A stretch of 6,197 bases of DNA. Source: Actinomycetes bacterium. GTDB lineage: Bacteria > Actinomycetota > Acidimicrobiia > Spongiisociales > UBA5794. The position numbers and the translations under genes were made by a program. Of this stretch, positions 6,197 to 6,197 are shown piece by piece; the stretch's first letter is position 1; each line of letters opens with the position of its first letter. The stretch spans positions 1 to 6,197 of the forward strand of contig JAHEEL010000139.1 of NCBI GenBank assembly GCA_024640745.1, read 5' to 3'. Under the pieces are notes generated by a model. That model did not search any database, was not told the DNA's origin, and worked only from the letters and a program-made list of their open reading frames with translations.

Positions 6197-6197
6197 A

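Overview
The window is about two-thirds G+C, gene-dense, and has strongly GC-biased third codon positions and frequent GTG starts. This suggests a high-GC actinobacterium. An Acidimicrobiia-like (Ilumatobacter-type) source is plausible from the style of the proteins, but this is an impression, because there is no rRNA or other phylogenetic marker here.

Right-hand three quarters (6196 down to 1289, minus strand): five genes read leftward as one tight, probably translationally coupled block. The order of transcription is a class I SAM-dependent methyltransferase, two GT-A family 2 glycosyltransferases, a GT-B (GT4-like) glycosyltransferase, and a complete non-hydrolysing UDP-GlcNAc 2-epimerase (WecB). 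The first junction is a 36-nt gap. The other three are 1-nt (TGATG) or 4-nt (GTGA) overlaps. The set looks like part of a cell-surface or exopolysaccharide gene cluster. WecB would supply UDP-ManNAc, the glycosyltransferases would add sugars to a lipid-linked or cell-wall glycan, and the methyltransferase might methylate a sugar or a cap. The cluster continues beyond the right edge. No UDP-ManNAc dehydrogenase, Wzx/Wzy, polymerase or initiating sugar-phosphate transferase is in the window.

Left-hand quarter (1-1240): two divergent genes share a 172-bp intergenic region. On the plus strand is a small P-loop protein related to the catalytic domain of HPr kinase/phosphorylase (461-1240), convergent with wecB. 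On the minus strand, running off the left edge, is a short protein with a PqqD-like (RiPP recognition element) domain. It is followed directly by a twin-arginine motif and a hydrophobic stretch. PqqD-like plus HPrK-like pairs are known from RiPP (including lasso peptide) and exopolysaccharide loci, so this pair is the most interesting part. It could be a peptide or protein modification module next to a glycan cluster, with a recognition domain apparently joined to an internal Tat-like or membrane segment. The rest of that protein lies outside the window, so this remains inference.

No tRNA, rRNA, CRISPR array, insertion sequence or convincing Rho-independent terminator is visible. Every gap between genes is under 200 bp.
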